41,543 nt of DNA from Rikenellaceae bacterium (lineage in GTDB: Bacteria > Bacteroidota > Bacteroidia > Bacteroidales > Rikenellaceae). Positions 17,222 through 24,771 of the stretch are shown here, in pieces. Both the position numbers and the translations under genes were made by a program. The notes under the pieces are model-generated. The model saw nothing but the letters and a program-made list of their open reading frames with translations, made no database searches and was not told the origin of the DNA. Each line of letters begins with the position of its first letter. Positions within the stretch are counted from its first letter, which is position 1. Where the stretch lies: NCBI GenBank assembly GCA_015059865.1, contig SUZP01000012.1:1-41543 (forward strand), in the 5' to 3' direction.

Positions 17222-17253
17222 TTTGGATATTCAACCAATTATTCATAACTTTG
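17222..17253 (+). promoter_or_regulatory. Promoter of the M23 peptidase operon, nearly leaderless
   Basis: TTTG (17222-17225), 20 nt, TAACTTTG (17246-17253). The ATG at 17259 is only 5 nt past the box, so the mRNA should begin within a few bases of the start codon. Confidence 0.85.
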
Positions 17254-17258
17254 TCGCT

Positions 17259-18497
17259 ATGAAACGAACTATTTACACCATATTTTTACTCCTTGTAGCA
17301 GTGTCGATATCGGCCTGCTCCTCAAAGGAGAAAGAGGCTGAGAAGGAGCCTAATATCATATTTGGCATAGATGCTGACAACTATACCGTTGAGCGTAAAA
17401 CCGTAGAGCGTGGCGAATCGTGGAGCAAGATTTTGGGCAGCTATGGCATTGGCACCCAGAAGGTATTGCGCCTTGACCAGCTGACGAAGGAGATTTGCCC
17501 ACTACGAACAATTCGTTTGGGTAGTCGCTACACCACCTTTACACGCCGTGACTCCACAGCCGTAAAGCTCGACTACTTGGTCTACGAGAAGAGCCTTGTG
17601 GATTATGTGGTATTCGCCTTTGTGGGCGACTCGGTGGCGGTGCGCGAAGGTCAGCGCGAGGTGGAGATACGCCGCAAGAAGAGTTCAGCCACAATCTCGA
17701 CTTCACTTTGGGGAGCTATTATGGAGGCAAACCTGCCATATTCTCTCGCTGCGGAGATGGAGGAGATATATCAGTGGACAGTCGATTTCTTTGGTATTCA
17801 GGTGGGTGACCACTTCACAGTCATCTACGACGAGAAGTTTATAGACACCCTCTCGGTGGGTGTTGGTCGCATCTGGGGAGCCAAGTTCACCCATCGCGGC
17901 AAGGAGATATACGCTATACCATTTGAGCAGGGTGGCAGATTGCAATATTGGGAGGTTGATGGAGGCTCACTGCGCAAGCAACTCTTAAAAGCACCGCTGA
18001 AATTCACCCGTATATCATCGAAGTTCTCGCACGCGAGATTTCATCCCGTATTGAAGAAATATCGCCCTCACCATGGCGTAGACTATGCTGCACCTTCGGG
18101 CACACCAGTACGCGCAGTGGCAGATGGTGTAGTTACCAAAAAGTCGTACGACAAGGCGGCCGGAAATATGCTTAAAATCAAACATCCGGGCAACCTCTCG
18201 TCGGGATACCTCCACCTGCGCGGCTTCGCCAAGGGTATCAAGGTTGGAGCGCGTGTCTCGCAAGGTCAGGTTATTGGCTATGTCGGCAACACAGGTCGTT
18301 CGACAGGCCCACACCTCGACTTCCGCTTGTGGAAGGGCTCAACACCGATAAACCCATTGAAGGTGCCGCAGAAACCTTCCGAGCCTATCTCGAAGGAGAA
18401 TTTCGAAAAATTCGAGCGTGTGCGTTTTCGCGTTATGGCCGAGCTGAATGGCGAAGTGCCCGATTCGATGAAGGTTACAAACCTCGAAAACATCTAA
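17259..18497 (+). CDS. M23 family peptidoglycan endopeptidase, lipoprotein
   Basis: This 412-residue envelope lipoprotein (SISAC, Cys20) likely cleaves peptide cross-links in peptidoglycan. A region of about 230 residues (with an opening ERGESWSKIL that resembles a LysM/Csd3-type substrate-blocking domain) precedes the LytM domain at about 265-372. The HxxxD motif is H271-D275 (HHGVDYAAPSGTPV) and the middle His is H319 (YLHL). The third motif, normally HLH, is HLD (H352-D354), so an Asp stands where the zinc-binding His is usual; I recall this variant in other Bacteroidetes. The start at 17259 is set by the promoter, since an earlier in-frame ATG overlaps it. First gene of a four-gene run to 20108. 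Confidence 0.9.
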   Translation: MKRTIYTIFLLLVAVSISACSSKEKEAEKEPNIIFGIDADNYTVERKTVERGESWSKILGSYGIGTQKVLRLDQLTKEICPLRTIRLGSRYTTFTRRDSTAVKLDYLVYEKSLVDYVVFAFVGDSVAVREGQREVEIRRKKSSATISTSLWGAIMEANLPYSLAAEMEEIYQWTVDFFGIQVGDHFTVIYDEKFIDTLSVGVGRIWGAKFTHRGKEIYAIPFEQGGRLQYWEVDGGSLRKQLLKAPLKFTRISSKFSHARFHPVLKKYRPHHGVDYAAPSGTPVRAVADGVVTKKSYDKAAGNMLKIKHPGNLSSGYLHLRGFAKGIKVGARVSQGQVIGYVGNTGRSTGPHLDFRLWKGSTPINPLKVPQKPSEPISKENFEKFERVRFRVMAELNGEVPDSMKVTNLENI

Positions 18498-18503
18498 CAC
18501 TCA

Positions 18504-18920
18504 ATGGTTGATAAGCGCATAGTAGAGTTTATAAAACGGCACCATGTACTCACCCTCGCCACCGTATCGAACGAGGGCGAGCCCTATTGTGCCGCCTGCT
18601 TCTACGCCTATGACAAGGAGCGCAACCGCCTTATATTTACCTCCGATGACACTACACGACACGCGCAGGAGATGTTACAAAATCATAGTGTGGCGTGTGG
18701 CATAACCCTCGAAACTCGCATTGTGGGCAAGGTGCAGGGGGCGCAGATTTGCGGCGTGGCAGAGCGCGGAGACGAGGAGGATAGAGAGATTTACATCAAG
18801 CGATTTCCTTATGCGGCGGTCGCACCTTTGAATATTTGGGCAGTAGTACCCACATTTATAAAATTGACCGACAACACGCTCGGATTTGGCAAGAAGTTAA
18901 TATGGAACAACCAAGAGTAG
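18504..18920 (+). CDS. UPF0306 (YhbP-like) split-barrel flavin-binding family protein
   Basis: A 138-residue protein of the pyridoxamine-phosphate-oxidase-like split barrel fold. The ending FIKLTDNTLGFGKKLIW matches, from memory, the conserved tail of E. coli YhbP, and FTSDDTTRHAQEM corresponds to its TEEKTRHAQM segment. The biochemical role of the family is not established; flavin or haem binding is plausible. It begins 6 nt after the M23 gene and overlaps ispD by 19 nt, so expression is coupled to both. Confidence 0.88.
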   Translation: MVDKRIVEFIKRHHVLTLATVSNEGEPYCAACFYAYDKERNRLIFTSDDTTRHAQEMLQNHSVACGITLETRIVGKVQGAQICGVAERGDEEDREIYIKRFPYAAVAPLNIWAVVPTFIKLTDNTLGFGKKLIWNNQE

Positions 18921-19603
18921 CCGTTATAATCGTCGCCGGAGGTAGCGGCAAGCGTATGGGCGGTGCATTGCCCAAGCAGTTCTCGCTCATTGGAGGTGAG
19001 CCGATATTGGCACGCACGATAAATGCCTTTCACAAGGCGTTGCCGGCATCGCGTATTGTGGTTGTATTGCCAGCTGAATATATTGCATTTTGGAAGAATT
19101 TTTCAGCCCGCTTCGAGGTGGCAAAGCACACCGTAGTCGAGGGCGGCAGGGAGCGATTTCATTCGGTGCGCAACGGCATCGAGGCTCTGAGCGATGCCGT
19201 GGATTTAATAGCTGTGCAGGATGGCGTACGACCCTTTGCGTCGAGGGAGCTGATACTTCGCACAGTCGCCTGCGCTGCCGAAAATGGCGCAGCAATACCC
19301 GTGGTCAAGGTCATAGACTCATATCGTATGGTCGAGGGCGAAGAGTCGCATATTATAGACCGCACGCCACTGCGCATTGTGCAGACACCGCAAATCTTCG
19401 CGGCACCCATTTTGCGTGCTGCCTACGACACCGAGTTCCGCGCGGAGTTTACAGACGATGCCTCGGTCGTGGAGTATTCGGGCGAGAAGATTTCGCTGTG
19501 CGAGGGCGAATACTCGAATATCAAGATTACAACACCTGACGACTTACTTATCGCAGAATTAAAAGTTAAAAGTTTAGAGTTAAAAGGTGGAGAAGATTTA
19601 TAA
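18902..19603 (+). CDS. ispD: 2-C-methyl-D-erythritol 4-phosphate cytidylyltransferase
   Basis: IspD makes CDP-ME in the MEP isoprenoid pathway. The 233 residues show the nucleotide-binding loop AGGSGKRMGGALPKQF (residues 12-27), VVVEGGRER-like VEGGRERFHSVRNG, QDGVRPF and TPQIF. The start at 18902 (MEQPRVAV) places the loop correctly; a start at 18836 would add 22 non-conserved residues inside yhbP-like coding. The last 15 or so residues (ELKVKSLELKGGEDL) are encoded by a copy of the dispersed TTAAAAGTT repeat, so the natural end of the protein has been replaced or extended. It overlaps the next gene by 17 nt. Confidence 0.93.
   Translation: MEQPRVAVIIVAGGSGKRMGGALPKQFSLIGGEPILARTINAFHKALPASRIVVVLPAEYIAFWKNFSARFEVAKHTVVEGGRERFHSVRNGIEALSDAVDLIAVQDGVRPFASRELILRTVACAAENGAAIPVVKVIDSYRMVEGEESHIIDRTPLRIVQTPQIFAAPILRAAYDTEFRAEFTDDASVVEYSGEKISLCEGEYSNIKITTPDDLLIAELKVKSLELKGGEDL
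19558..19585. repeat. TTAAAAGTT repeat overlapping the ispD 3' end
   Basis: The run of TTAAAAGTTAAAAGTTTAG words is the reverse complement of the intergenic AT repeat found before pyrD (3921-3950). Here it lies inside coding sequence and supplies the ispD C-terminus. Confidence 0.6.
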
Positions 19604-20108
19604 ACAAAAGTTTGGTCGCCACATACCCTACACATCGACTATATACCTTATAGCCTTTGTTGGGGTGTCGGTGTTGCTGGCGTTTGTCTATGAGGGCGGA
19701 TATATCTCGGCTTGGTTTATATCGTTGATATTGGCTGTGTTGGCTCTGATGGTACTCTCCATTCCGCGCCGCGTGGTGGTAGACGAGGAGGGCATCGAGA
19801 TACAGTGCATCGCTGAGGACACCTCACTCGCCTACGAGGATATTGCAAGCATTCGTAAGGTCGAAAAACGCGAGATGCGTTCGTGTCTGCCTATATTTGC
19901 GGCGATGGGATTTTTCGGACACTATGGTCGCTTTTTAAATCTTCGCACGATGGAGTTTGTTCACATCTACGCCTCGCGCTGGGGCAAGTTTGTGGAGATT
20001 ACTGATATTGATGGCAGAAAATACTATATTTCGTGCGAGGAGCGCAACAATTTGATTGAATTTGTAGGTGACTTTATCAAACCTCACGACACAAGGGAAA
20101 ACATCTAA
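19587..20108 (+). CDS. Two-helix membrane protein with bacterial PH-like domain
   Basis: A 173-residue protein starting with GTG and overlapping ispD by 17 nt. Two membrane segments (about 14-36 and 40-59) are followed by a beta-rich cytoplasmic domain containing IPRRVVVDEEGIEIQCI and DITDIDGRKYYISC-like strands, the pattern of bacterial PH (bPH/YcxB-type) domains. Function is unknown. It has no partner gene of obvious relation; position suggests shared transcription with ispD. The GTG start is preferred because no in-frame ATG precedes the first membrane segment. Confidence 0.7.
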   Translation: MEKIYKQKFGRHIPYTSTIYLIAFVGVSVLLAFVYEGGYISAWFISLILAVLALMVLSIPRRVVVDEEGIEIQCIAEDTSLAYEDIASIRKVEKREMRSCLPIFAAMGFFGHYGRFLNLRTMEFVHIYASRWGKFVEITDIDGRKYYISCEERNNLIEFVGDFIKPHDTRENI

Positions 20109-20160
20109 GCCTGCGGCTAAATTAAGAATTAAGAATTAAAAATTAAGAATTATTTTTTAG
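20108..20160. repeat. Mini-hairpin and AATTAAGAATT repeat after the PH-domain gene
   Basis: AGCC-TGC-GGCT (20108-20118) forms a 4-bp stem with 3-nt loop at the stop codon, followed by four AATTAAGAATT / AATTAAAAATT words (20120-20155). The same AT words recur at 37670-37700. Confidence 0.6.
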
Positions 20161-20187
20161 TTCCTATCTATCAAAGTTTATCCTTTT

Positions 20188-20368
20188 AAATCGAATAGAC
20201 AATCGCTTTTAGGTGGCTACCAAGATATAAACAAGTGCTATAATAGAGCTATTTTTGCGCAAAGCAAAACGCTGTCAAATACCCACACAAATCGAATAGA
20301 AAATCGCTTTTAGGTGGCTACCAAGATATAAACAAGTGCTATAATAGAGCTATTTTTGTGCAAAGCAA
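20188..20368. repeat. Tandem 101-bp direct repeat, two copies
   Basis: An 80-bp block (20188-20267) is repeated almost perfectly at 20289-20368 (period 101 bp; the few differences include GACAATCG/GAAAATCG and TTGCGC/TTGTGC). Its landmarks are AAATCGAATAGA, CTTTTAGGTGG and GCTATTTTTG. A shorter third copy is at 20470-20512. No coding frame runs through it. Confidence 0.85.
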
Positions 20369-20429
20369 GGCAGCGAGTCCGCAGCATAGCAATAAATTAC
20401 TATGCTATATGTGTTACCTATCCCCCAAA

Positions 20430-20449
20430 CCCCCTTTCTGTAAAGGGGG
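20430..20449. other. Perfect GC hairpin in the repeat region
   Basis: CCCCCTTT (20430-20437) pairs with AAAGGGGG (20442-20449) around a 4-nt loop. The flanks are not T-runs on either strand, so it is a hairpin of unclear role rather than a clear terminator. Confidence 0.5.
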
Positions 20450-20469
20450 CTTATTCATGTAAATCGATA

Positions 20470-20512
20470 TCAAACACCCACACAAATCGAATAGAAAATT
20501 GTTTTTAGGTGG
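20470..20512. repeat. Third, partial copy of the 101-bp repeat
   Basis: TCAAACACCCACAC followed by AAATCGAATAGAAAAT and TTTTAGGTGG repeats the junction and first 29 bp of the 101-bp unit (compare 20275-20317), then diverges. Apart from these repeats and hairpins, 20109-20615 holds no gene that I can see. Confidence 0.75.
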
Positions 20513-20533
20513 ATAGATGCAAGGCAAACAAGA

Positions 20534-20577
20534 AGCCGAGTGCGCAGCATACTTGGGCGTATGTGAGCAACTCGGCT
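20534..20577 (-). terminator. Two-tier hairpin ending the Mla-type operon
   Basis: AGCCGAGT (20534-20541) pairs with ACTCGGCT (20570-20577); inside, GCATAC pairs with GTATGT. On the minus strand it is followed by TCTTGTTTGCC, a modest T-tail. It lies 39 bp after the stop of the ATPase gene. Confidence 0.6.
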
Positions 20578-20615
20578 ATCGAAGTTTAACGCAGCAGATG
20601 CCGCATAAAACGATT

Positions 20616-21368
20616 TTATAACGATTTTTTTGCCTTTTTGGCCATAGCCGAGGCAAACACAAAGTCATTTAACTCCTTGTTGTCGGCGTGAAGAATATCC
20701 TCTTTGGTGCCTTCCCACCACTTCTTACCCTGATGGATATAGACGATTTTTTCGCCAATCTCCATTACGGAGTTCATATCGTGGGTGTTGATGATGGTGG
20801 TGATATTGTACTCCACGGTGATATCGTGAATAAGGTTATCAATCACAATAGAGGTCTGCGGGTCCAAACCTGAGTTTGGCTCATCGCAGAAGAGGTATTT
20901 AGGGTTTAGTACTATCGCGCGAGCAATAGCAGCACGCTTAATCATACCTCCCGACAGCTCGGATGGATAGAGGTGTCCTGCGTGAGAGAGCTCCACACGC
21001 GCAAGGCACTCCTTAACGCGCTTATCCTTCTCGGCAGAGGTCTTATTGGTAAACATATCGAGTGGCAGACGCACATTCTCATATACTGTCGAGGAGTCGA
21101 GCAACGCTCCACCCTGAAAAATCATACCCACCTCACGGCGCACAGCCTTACGGTCAGCAAAAGAGAGGGCTGTGTAGTTCTTATCATCGTAGAATATGTT
21201 GCCACTATCTGGCTCGTGAAGTCCGACAAGAGTTTTCAGCAAGACGGTCTTACCCGAACCGCTTCGACCAATGATAAGGTTTGTCTTGCCCGATTCAAAC
21301 TCGACCGAGATATCCTCCAAGATGGTGCGACCATCGAAAGATTTATATATGTGTTCTCCTTTAATCAT
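20616..21368 (-). CDS. ABC transporter ATP-binding protein, MlaF-like
   Basis: A 250-residue ATPase of the MCE/Mla lipid transport family, working at the inner membrane. Walker A is GRSGSGKT (about 33-40), the signature is LSGGM, Walker B is YLFCDEPNSGLDP and the switch His is in NTHDMNSV. The FLFSEP-type Asp-Glu-Pro-Asn-Ser-Gly wording of Walker B is typical of MlaF. It begins 1 nt after the permease stop. No MCE-domain (MlaD) gene follows; a repeat-rich gap begins instead. Confidence 0.9.
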   Translation of the reverse strand: MIKGEHIYKSFDGRTILEDISVEFESGKTNLIIGRSGSGKTVLLKTLVGLHEPDSGNIFYDDKNYTALSFADRKAVRREVGMIFQGGALLDSSTVYENVRLPLDMFTNKTSAEKDKRVKECLARVELSHAGHLYPSELSGGMIKRAAIARAIVLNPKYLFCDEPNSGLDPQTSIVIDNLIHDITVEYNITTIINTHDMNSVMEIGEKIVYIHQGKKWWEGTKEDILHADNKELNDFVFASAMAKKAKKSL

Positions 21369-21369
21369 A

Positions 21370-22119
21370 CTATGTTCGCATTAACTGTGTGATGATAAGG
21401 TTTGATATCATAATAGCAATCGAGCTTGCCACCACGGCACGAGTCGAAGCACGACCTACCTCCAACGAGTTGCCTGCGGCATAGTAGCCGTAGAATGCCG
21501 AAATGGAGGTTACAAGGAAGGCAAAGACCGCCATCTTAATCAGCGAGTATGTTATCTCGCCCCTGACAAAGCAGTAGTGCAAACCCTCGATATACTCCGA
21601 AGGTAGCACAACGCCCGTCATCGCTATAATGTAGCCTCCGACCGTTCCGATTATCATACTGAATAGTGCCAACAGCGGGAAGGAGAATACGGTAGCAATA
21701 ATCTTCGGCATAATGAGGTACGAGGCGGAGTTTACGCCCATAATTTCGAGGGCATCAATCTGCTCGGTGATGCGCATTGTGCCAATCTCCGAAGCGATAT
21801 TCGAGCCAACCTTTCCTGCCAAGATGATGGCGATAACTGTGGAGGAGAACTCCAAGAACATCGTTTCGCGTGTGGCATAGCCAATCATATACTTCGGAAT
21901 AAATGGCGACTCCAAAGTGAGTGCCATCTGCAATGTAATAACGGCACCAATAAATACCGAGATAATCGCCACCAATGGTATCGAGTTGATACCGAGAGCC
22001 TCCATCTCATTCACTGTACGGCGATAGTAGATGCCCCACTTCTCTGGGCGAGAAAAGACCTTGCCCATAAGTATCACATAGCGACCTATCGCTCCCAAAA
22101 AGCTACTTAATATTTTCAT
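21370..22119 (-). CDS. MlaE-type ABC transporter permease
   Basis: A 249-residue permease of the MlaE/YrbE family with about five or six membrane segments. Typical elements are the amphipathic start (ALGINSIPLVAIISVFIGAVITLQ), the GSNIASEIGTMRITEQIDALEIMGVNS coupling stretch and the PKIIATVFSFPLL helix. With the adjacent ATPase it should form the membrane core of a phospholipid transporter between the membranes. The MCE subunit that completes such systems is not in the window; it could be encoded elsewhere. Confidence 0.9.
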   Translation of the reverse strand: MKILSSFLGAIGRYVILMGKVFSRPEKWGIYYRRTVNEMEALGINSIPLVAIISVFIGAVITLQMALTLESPFIPKYMIGYATRETMFLEFSSTVIAIILAGKVGSNIASEIGTMRITEQIDALEIMGVNSASYLIMPKIIATVFSFPLLALFSMIIGTVGGYIIAMTGVVLPSEYIEGLHYCFVRGEITYSLIKMAVFAFLVTSISAFYGYYAAGNSLEVGRASTRAVVASSIAIMISNLIITQLMRT

Positions 22120-22157
22120 CTTTTCGCATATTCACACGACCTTACATCGGTGATAAT

Positions 22158-22520
22158 TTAGTTTTTATCCTCTTTGACCTCCTTGAAATCGACATACTCG
22201 CCGACATCATCGCTCACACGCTGCTCAGTAGGCTCGGTTTGCACCACCGTAACCTTGCCTTCATTCTTGTTTTCGCGACGCCACCACGAGTGCTGCGACT
22301 GCTGCTGTTGCTCTCTTTCGCCAGCCTGACGACGGGCTTCATCATATATTTTTTGTTGCTGACGGCGCACGCGCCACAACACAACAAGAAGTAACAGAAG
22401 TAAAAAAGCCACAGGGAGGATAAAGATTATTGACCATGGTACAGCAACTACCAAGGTCACAATCAGCACAATAGCAAAAATATTGCGCTTCACAAAATCC
22501 CATAATTCACTCCAAAACAT
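22158..22520 (-). CDS. Small membrane protein (DUF4834-like)
   Basis: A 120-residue protein: two adjacent hydrophobic segments (about 12-47), an Arg/Gln-rich stretch with likely coiled coil (48-80), and an acidic C-terminus with YVDFKEVKEDKN. The build and the DVGEYVDFKEV-type ending recall the Bacteroidetes family DUF4834, from memory. It is the first gene of the operon with mlaE and mlaF (38 bp gap), preceded by a good promoter. A role as accessory to the transporter is inference from position only. Confidence 0.7.
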   Translation of the reverse strand: MFWSELWDFVKRNIFAIVLIVTLVVAVPWSIIFILPVAFLLLLLLVVLWRVRRQQQKIYDEARRQAGEREQQQQSQHSWWRRENKNEGKVTVVQTEPTEQRVSDDVGEYVDFKEVKEDKN

Positions 22521-22548
22521 AAGTACACACTATTGCATATTATCTCCG

Positions 22549-22578
22549 CAAAGATACAAAATAATTGACAATTGGCAA
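22549..22578 (-). promoter_or_regulatory. Promoter of the mla-type operon
   Basis: On the minus strand: TTG (22578-22576), 19 nt, TATCTTTG (22556-22549), 28 nt before the ATG at 22520. The -33 lies inside an AATTGACAATTGGCAATTG repeat. Confidence 0.75.
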
Positions 22579-22643
22579 TTGATATTAATAGTATTTTTAT
22601 TTAGTTAGTGGTTGAGAGGGCAGAGAACAGAGAGCAAAGTTGC

Positions 22644-22699
22644 GCCGCAGGCCTAAATCAAAACGAAAGAGTGGATATCCAAAATATCGGACATCCACT
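22644..22699 (-). terminator. gdhA terminator, with a mini-hairpin beyond it
   Basis: An 11-bp stem with one G-U pair (22670-22680 with 22689-22699) is followed on the minus strand by CTTTCGTTTTGATTT. Just beyond, GCC-GCA-GGC (22644-22652) is one of the 3-nt-loop mini-hairpins seen between genes across the window. Confidence 0.7.
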
Positions 22700-22724
22700 C
22701 CTATCAATAAGGGTTAATTATCAA

Positions 22725-24062
22725 TTAAACAATACCCTGCTCCAACATTGCGCGTGCAACCTTCAAGAAACCAGCGATATTTGCGCCCTTAACATAGTTG
22801 GTATAGTCACCCTCGGCACCTGCCTTAACGCAAGCCTCGTGGATAGACTGCATGATGTAGTGCAACTTCTCATCGACCTCAGCTGCTGACCACGAAATGT
22901 GCATTGCATTCTGAGTCATCTCCAAGCCCGAAGTAGCAACACCACCTGCATTCACAGCCTTGCCAGGAGCGAAGAGGATGCGAGCCTTCTGGAATGTAGC
23001 GATAGCCTCAGGGGTACAACCCATATTCGAAACCTCAGCAACACACCAAGTACCATTTGCGAGCAACTCCTCAGCATCAGCACCTGTAAGCTCGTTCTGG
23101 AATGCGCAAGGGAGTGCGATATCACACTTCACGCTCCAAGCCTTCTTGCCAGGGATGAATGTTGCATCGGCAAACTTCTCAGCAAATGGAGCTACGATAT
23201 TGCGGTTCGAAGCACGGAGCTCCAACATATAAGCGAGCTTCTCCTCGTTCATACCATTAGGGTTGTAGACAACGCCGTCTGGTCCCGAAATAGCGATAAC
23301 CTTTGCGCCGAGCTCGGTAGCCTTAGTTGCAGCACCCCATGCAACATTTCCGAAGCCTGAGATAGCAACAGTAGCACCCTTCAACTCCTTACCTGCGCGG
23401 TTGAGCATATGCTCTACGAAGTACAAAGCACCGAAGCCGGTTGCCTCAGGGCGAATTAACGAGCCACCCCAAGTGAGTCCCTTACCTGTCAAGACACCTG
23501 TATTGTACTCACGAGCCAACTTCTTATACATACCGTACATATAGCCAATCTCGCGACCACCTACGCCAACATCACCTGCTGGAACATCGGTATCAGGGCC
23601 GATATTCTGCCACAACTCCCACATGAAAGCTTGGCAGAAACGCATAATCTCACCGTCACTCTTGCCTACTGGGTCGAAGTCCGAACCACCCTTTGCACCA
23701 CCCATTGGGAGAGTAGTCAAGGCGTTCTTAAATGTCTGCTCGAAGCCGAGGAACTTCAACATAGAGAGGTTTACTGCCTTGTGGAAACGGATACCTCCCT
23801 TGTAAGGGCCGATAGCCGAGTTGAACTGAACTCGGTAGCCGAGGTTGGTCTGAATTTCGCCATTGTCATCAACCCATGTAACACGGAAGGTGATGATGCG
23901 GTCTGGCTCAACCATACGCTCCACAATCTTAGCCTTCTCAAACTCTGGATGCTGGTTGTAAACCTCTTCGATTGACTCCAACACCTCGCGTACCGCTTGC
24001 AGGTACTCGCTCTCACCTGGGTGCTTGCGCTCCAAGTCGAGCATAATCTCATTTACATTCAT
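22725..24062 (-). CDS. gdhA: NADP-type glutamate dehydrogenase
   Basis: GdhA interconverts 2-oxoglutarate plus ammonia and glutamate, the main ammonium assimilation step in many Bacteroidales. The 445 residues fit the hexameric bacterial class: the catalytic loop PMGGAKGGSDFDP, the substrate Lys in GPYKGGIRFH, PAGDVGVGGREIGYM, and the nucleotide fold GFGNVAWGAA. It has no other gene in its transcript and ends at a clear terminator. Its upstream region carries a short direct repeat rather than a recognisable TAnnTTTG box. Confidence 0.96.
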   Translation of the reverse strand: MNVNEIMLDLERKHPGESEYLQAVREVLESIEEVYNQHPEFEKAKIVERMVEPDRIITFRVTWVDDNGEIQTNLGYRVQFNSAIGPYKGGIRFHKAVNLSMLKFLGFEQTFKNALTTLPMGGAKGGSDFDPVGKSDGEIMRFCQAFMWELWQNIGPDTDVPAGDVGVGGREIGYMYGMYKKLAREYNTGVLTGKGLTWGGSLIRPEATGFGALYFVEHMLNRAGKELKGATVAISGFGNVAWGAATKATELGAKVIAISGPDGVVYNPNGMNEEKLAYMLELRASNRNIVAPFAEKFADATFIPGKKAWSVKCDIALPCAFQNELTGADAEELLANGTWCVAEVSNMGCTPEAIATFQKARILFAPGKAVNAGGVATSGLEMTQNAMHISWSAAEVDEKLHYIMQSIHEACVKAGAEGDYTNYVKGANIAGFLKVARAMLEQGIV

Positions 24063-24089
24063 AATAGTGTAATTTTTTTAACTGTTAGG

Positions 24090-24113
24090 TTTGTTGTGTA
24101 AAATTTGTTGTGT
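24090..24113. repeat. Direct repeat upstream of gdhA
   Basis: TTTGTTGTGT occurs at 24090-24099 and 24104-24113, a 14-bp period, 28-51 bp upstream of the gdhA ATG. It may bind a regulator of nitrogen assimilation; nothing proves it. Confidence 0.45.
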
Positions 24114-24127
24114 GTAAATATAAATTA

Positions 24128-24763
24128 TTAAATCTCCACTAAATTGTGTTTAATTGCGTATACTACAAGGCTCGCCGTATTGTTCGAACCCGTCTTTTCG
24201 AGGATATTGGCGCGATGCGAATCCACCGTGCGCTTCGACAAGAAGAGCTTGTCGGCAATCTCCTGTGTCGAGAGGCCTTGGCAAATGCCCAATAAAACAC
24301 CCGTCTCGCGCTCGGAGAGTATCTCCGCCTCCTCGTTGCGGCGTATAGCACCCGATAAGGCCTGCATTACCGCCGTGCAGATATACTCCTCGTTATCCAT
24401 CACGCTCTTGATGGCGGCAAAGACCTCCTCCACAGAGGAGTCTTTCAACAGAAAGCCCTTTGCTCCCGCCTCAATCATCATCGAGTAGTACTTCTCGTCA
24501 CCAAACATCGAGAGGCAGATAACCTTCAAGTTCGGATTGCGCTCCAAGGCGGCTATCGTGGCCTTGTCGCCCGAAAGAGTAGGCATCGCTATATCCATAA
24601 ACACAACATCGGCATTTATGGCCTCCTCATTGTCTAAAAACTCATCGCCATCACTCGCCTCCGCCACTACACGACACCCCTGCTTGCCATCAATAAGTCC
24701 TCGCAGACCATTGCGAAAGAGCGCGTGGTCGTCTACAAGTGCTATGCGTATCTCCTGACTCAT
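24128..24763 (-). CDS. NarL/LuxR-type response regulator
   Basis: A 211-residue transcription regulator. The receiver domain (1-120) has the acidic pair DD (11-12), phospho-acceptor D57 (VVFMDIAMP) and the Lys in FLLKDSS. The C-terminal LuxR-type helix-turn-helix is complete: SERETGVLLGICQGLSTQEIA and SKRTVDSHRANIL. It is 8 nt after the histidine kinase gene and is surely its partner. Its targets are unknown. Confidence 0.93.
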   Translation of the reverse strand: MSQEIRIALVDDHALFRNGLRGLIDGKQGCRVVAEASDGDEFLDNEEAINADVVFMDIAMPTLSGDKATIAALERNPNLKVICLSMFGDEKYYSMMIEAGAKGFLLKDSSVEEVFAAIKSVMDNEEYICTAVMQALSGAIRRNEEAEILSERETGVLLGICQGLSTQEIADKLFLSKRTVDSHRANILEKTGSNNTASLVVYAIKHNLVEI

Positions 24764-24771
24764 ACCTGCTT

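Noticed and set aside
20250..20257. Promoter within the 101-bp repeat (TATTTTTG)
   Set aside because: It fits TAnnTTTG but has no -33 TTG and no gene downstream on that strand; such matches are frequent in AT-rich DNA.
20188..20512. Possible CRISPR array
   Set aside because: Repeats are 80 bp with the same spacer type, only two full copies, and no cas genes; this is a tandem duplication, not CRISPR.
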